A stretch of 64,000 bases of DNA, taken from positions 186,001-250,000 of the forward strand of contig NZ_JAHSTW010000009.1 in the NCBI RefSeq assembly GCF_019145195.1, read 5' to 3'. The notes under the pieces were generated by a model. It was not told the origin of the DNA and did not search any database. It saw only the letters and a program-made list of their open reading frames with translations. Within the stretch, counting starts at the first letter, position 1, and every line of letters starts with the position of its first letter. The stretch comes from Pseudomonas siliginis. GTDB taxonomy: Bacteria; Pseudomonadota; Gammaproteobacteria; Pseudomonadales; Pseudomonadaceae. Shown in pieces: positions 61,255 through 64,000 of the stretch. The position numbers and the translations under genes are program-made.

Positions 61255-62952
61255 ATGCCTTCCATTCTCACAAGACGCACTTTTGTCAAAGGCCTGGCCG
61301 CCGGTAGTTTACTGGGTGGCCTCGGGCTCTGGCGGACACCGGTCTGGGCGCTGAACGGCGCCGCGCCCGTCAACGAACTGAGCGGTAACGAATTCGAGTT
61401 GTTCATCGGCGAAACTCCGGTCAATTTCACGGGTTCCGCACGCACGGCGATGACCATCAACGGCAGCCTGCCCGGCCCGCTGTTGCGCTGGCGCGAAGGC
61501 GATACCGTGACGCTGCGGGTGCGTAACCGGCTCACCGCCGACACCTCGATTCACTGGCACGGCATTCTGCTGCCGGCGAACATGGACGGCGTACCGGGTC
61601 TGAGTTTCCATGGCATCGAACCGGGGGGCGTGTACGTTTACCAGTTCAAGGTTCGGCAACACGGCACCTACTGGTATCACAGCCATTCCGGCTTACAGGA
61701 GCAGGCCGGCGTCTATGGGCCGCTGGTCATTGAGGCCAAAGAGCCGGAACCGTTCCAGTACGATCGCGACTACGTGGTGATGCTCAGCGACTGGACCGAC
61801 GAAGACCCGGCCAGCCTGATGAAGACCCTGAAAAAGCAGTCCGACTACTACAACTTCCACAAACGCACCGTCGGCGACTTTATCAACGATGTCGGTGAGA
61901 AAGGCTGGGGCGCCACGGTTGCCGATCGCACGATGTGGGCGCAAATGAACATGAACCCCACCGACATCGCCGACGTCAGTGGCGCCACGTATACCTTTTT
62001 GATCAACGGCCACGCCCCCGATGACAACTTCACCTGGCTGTTCCGTCCCAGCGAAAAACTGCGCCTGCGCCTGATCAACGGCTCGGCCATGACCTATTTC
62101 GATGTGCGTATTCCGGGACTGAAGATGACGGTGGTGGCTGCCGATGGCCTGCACGTCAAACCGGTCAGCGTCGATGAACTGCGCATCGCAGTGGCCGAGA
62201 CCTATGACGTGATCGTTGAACCTGAAACCGAGGCCTATACCCTCTTCGCCCAGGCGATGGATCGCAGCGGTTACGCCCGTGGCACTCTCGCCACACGCGC
62301 CGGCATGTCGGCAGCAGTGCCGGCGCTGGATCCGCGTCCGTTGGTGAGCATGGACGACATGGGCATGGGCGGCATGGATCACGGCAGCATGGACATGAGC
62401 GCCATGGATCACTCCACCATGGGCCCGATGCAAGCCCATCCCGACAGTGAAAACAATAATCCGCTGGTGGACATGCAGGCCATGGTCACCGCGCCAAAGC
62501 TCGACGATCCGGGCCTCGGCCTGCGCAACAACGGCCGCCGAGTGCTGACCTACGCCGACCTTCGCAGCACCTTCGAAGACCCGGACGGCCGCGATCCGAG
62601 CCGCACGATAGAGCTGCACCTGACCGGCCACATGGAGAAATTCGCCTGGTCGTTCAACGGCATCAAATTCTCTGATGCCGAGCCTTTACGGCTGAAATAC
62701 GGCGAGCGCATCCGCCTGGTGCTGGTCAACGACACCATGATGACCCACCCGATCCACCTTCACGGGATGTGGAGCGATCTGGAAGACGAAAACGGCAACT
62801 TTCAGGTGCGCAAACACACCATCGACATGCCGCCCGGCAGCCGCCGCAGCTATCGCGTCACCGCCGACGCCCTCGGCCGCTGGGCCTATCACTGTCATCT
62901 GCTTTATCACATGGAAACGGGCATGTTCCGCGAAGTGCGGGTGGAAGAATGA
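61255..62952 (+). CDS. copA: Copper-resistance multicopper oxidase
   Basis: This 565-residue periplasmic enzyme has a twin-arginine signal (TRRTFVKGLAAGSLLGGLGLW). The cupredoxin copper motifs are IHWHG, YWYHSHSG, HPIHLHGMW and HCHLLYHMETGM (trinuclear and type 1 sites). A Met/His-rich insertion near residues 367-395 (MDDMGMGGMDHGSMDMS) binds further copper. It oxidises Cu(I) to the less toxic Cu(II). Its TGA overlaps a possible copB ATG (ATGA). Confidence 0.96.
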   Translation: MPSILTRRTFVKGLAAGSLLGGLGLWRTPVWALNGAAPVNELSGNEFELFIGETPVNFTGSARTAMTINGSLPGPLLRWREGDTVTLRVRNRLTADTSIHWHGILLPANMDGVPGLSFHGIEPGGVYVYQFKVRQHGTYWYHSHSGLQEQAGVYGPLVIEAKEPEPFQYDRDYVVMLSDWTDEDPASLMKTLKKQSDYYNFHKRTVGDFINDVGEKGWGATVADRTMWAQMNMNPTDIADVSGATYTFLINGHAPDDNFTWLFRPSEKLRLRLINGSAMTYFDVRIPGLKMTVVAADGLHVKPVSVDELRIAVAETYDVIVEPETEAYTLFAQAMDRSGYARGTLATRAGMSAAVPALDPRPLVSMDDMGMGGMDHGSMDMSAMDHSTMGPMQAHPDSENNNPLVDMQAMVTAPKLDDPGLGLRNNGRRVLTYADLRSTFEDPDGRDPSRTIELHLTGHMEKFAWSFNGIKFSDAEPLRLKYGERIRLVLVNDTMMTHPIHLHGMWSDLEDENGNFQVRKHTIDMPPGSRRSYRVTADALGRWAYHCHLLYHMETGMFREVRVEE

Positions 62953-62963
62953 AGAGGTCCATC

Positions 62964-63833
62964 ATGACTCGACTCAGCGTGTTTCCGCTGCTGCTAGCCG
63001 GCACCTCCGCCATGGCCGCCGACGCCATGCACGGCATGGACCACAGCCAGATGCCCGGGATGGATCATTCGGCAATGCAAAGCATGGACGACGGCATGAT
63101 GCAGCCCGCCGCGCCCAGCGAAAGCCGCACGCCGATTCCGCCCGTGACCGACGCCGACCGCGCTGCGGTGTTCACCAGCCCCGGCGGTCATCAGGTGCAT
63201 GACAGCGTTATAAACAGCTACCTTCTTGCCGACAAACTCGAATGGCAGAACGCCGATGACGGCAGCGCTGTGGCCTGGGATCTGTCCGGCTGGATCGGCG
63301 GGGATACCGATCGGTTGTGGCTGCGCTCTGAAGGCGAGCGCAACAACGGCAAGACCGAAGACGCGGAAATTCAAGCGCTGTGGGGCCACGCCATTTCACC
63401 GTGGTGGGACGTGGTCGGCGGCGTGCGTCAGGACTTCAAACCCGGCGCACCGCAATCCTGGGCCGCGTTCGGCGTGCAGGGCATGGCGCTGTACAACTTC
63501 GAGGCCGAAGCCACGGCTTTCCTCGGCGAGGGCGGCCAGAGTGCGGTACGGCTGGAGGGCGACTACGACATCCTGCTGACCAATCGACTGATCCTGCAGC
63601 CGACCGCTGAACTGAATATCTACGGCAAAAACGATCCGCAGCGAGGCATCGGCTCAGGGTTGTCCAATACCGAGGCGGGCCTGCGGTTGCGTTATGAAAT
63701 CCGCCGCGAATTTGCGCCTTATATCGGCGTGACGTGGAATCGCACTTACGGCAACACCGCCGACTATGCCCGCGAAGAAGACGAGGATCGCAGTGAGGCG
63801 CGCCTGGTCCTCGGGGTCAGGCTGTGGTTCTGA
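62964..63833 (+). CDS. copB: Outer-membrane copper-resistance protein B
   Basis: This 289-residue protein has a signal peptide (LSVFPLLLAGTSAMA-AD), then a Met/His/Asp-rich copper-binding stretch (HGMDHSQMPGMDHSAM). The CopB beta-barrel follows (VHDSVINSYLLADKLEWQ...EARLVLGVRLWF) and ends with the C-terminal Phe. It binds or sequesters copper at the outer membrane. GAAGAGG favours the ATG at 62964; the ATG at 62949, overlapping the copA stop, would add five residues. Confidence 0.94.
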   Translation: MTRLSVFPLLLAGTSAMAADAMHGMDHSQMPGMDHSAMQSMDDGMMQPAAPSESRTPIPPVTDADRAAVFTSPGGHQVHDSVINSYLLADKLEWQNADDGSAVAWDLSGWIGGDTDRLWLRSEGERNNGKTEDAEIQALWGHAISPWWDVVGGVRQDFKPGAPQSWAAFGVQGMALYNFEAEATAFLGEGGQSAVRLEGDYDILLTNRLILQPTAELNIYGKNDPQRGIGSGLSNTEAGLRLRYEIRREFAPYIGVTWNRTYGNTADYAREEDEDRSEARLVLGVRLWF

Positions 63834-63865
63834 ATTCTTCTAAAAAAACAAATCGGAGACCTTGC

Positions 63866-64000
63866 ATGCGCACATTAACCCTGCCCCTGATATTCGCCAG
63901 CGGATTGCTCCTGAGCACCCTCGCCCAGGCCCACCCGAAACTGCTTTCGTCAACGCCGGCCGAAGGCGCGGAAGGTGCCGCGCCGACCAGGATCGAGCTG
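63866..64000 (+). CDS. copC: Copper-resistance protein C (partial)
   Basis: Only the first 45 codons are in the window. A signal peptide (TLPLIFASGLLLSTLAQA) is followed by HPKLLSSTPAEGAEG, which matches CopC/YobA periplasmic copper carriers; the mature N-terminal His is a copper ligand. CGGAG precedes the ATG. It continues the copABC operon beyond the window, probably followed by copD. Confidence 0.92.
   Translation, partial: MRTLTLPLIFASGLLLSTLAQAHPKLLSSTPAEGAEGAAPTRIEL

Overview
The window reads as a chromosomal segment of a fluorescent-group Pseudomonas. GC and codon use are high. Gene content is typical: selD-mnmH, codBA, fecIRA, copABC, a type VI secretion (T6SS) vgrG island and several chemoreceptors. 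More than a dozen intergenic spaces carry the paired GAGCGAGCCTGCTCGCGAA-type REP palindromes familiar from P. fluorescens-like genomes. No rRNA, tRNA, CRISPR, integrase or transposase was seen.

Layout. 0-6.2 kb: the end of an RskA-type anti-sigma gene, an exported protein made of eight 13-residue repeats, a DUF1615 lipoprotein, a TonB-dependent receptor and a FAD monooxygenase broken by a one-base frameshift. 6.2-12 kb: an AT-richer orphan gene, a zinc-type (enterobacterial-like) HemB, a glutathione transferase, a periplasmic histidine phosphatase, and the coupled selD-mnmH pair. 12.1-21 kb (minus strand): a T6SS cargo island, vgrG - DUF4123 adaptor - VasX-like toxin - immunity candidate - orphan toxin tail - second immunity candidate, all with overlapping start/stop codons. 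21.2-26.5 kb: xapX-oxidoreductase operon with an AraC regulator, small proteins, a metallothionein, and a paired small DMT exporter with a divergent LysR gene. 26.6-37 kb: chemoreceptor, antiporter, second chemoreceptor, two-component system and two PepSY proteins (an order I recall from P. aeruginosa PA2652-PA2659), then a patatin-like hydrolase and queD. 37-46.5 kb: codB-codA, a DapF-fold protein lacking both catalytic cysteines, an MFS transporter, and fecI-fecR-fecA.

46.5-53.4 kb (minus strand) is the most unusual part. It is a co-directional run of a cytochrome c, a PobA-like flavin monooxygenase with altered active-site tyrosines, a class I glutamine amidotransferase, a LysE exporter, an Asp/Glu racemase, a glutathione transferase, the last ~40 residues of what looks like an adenylation domain, and a dedicated anthranilate-synthase pair. 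It looks like a specialised-metabolite locus, possibly damaged by deletion, making or modifying an aminobenzoate-derived amino-acid-like product; that function is inference.

54.3-64 kb: an AhpD-like protein, a Gly/Thr-rich exported protein, a diguanylate cyclase, a HAD hydrolase-class II aldolase operon with a divergent LysR regulator, a periplasmic RNase T2, an unknown protein, and copA-copB-copC for periplasmic copper detoxification, with copC cut by the window edge.
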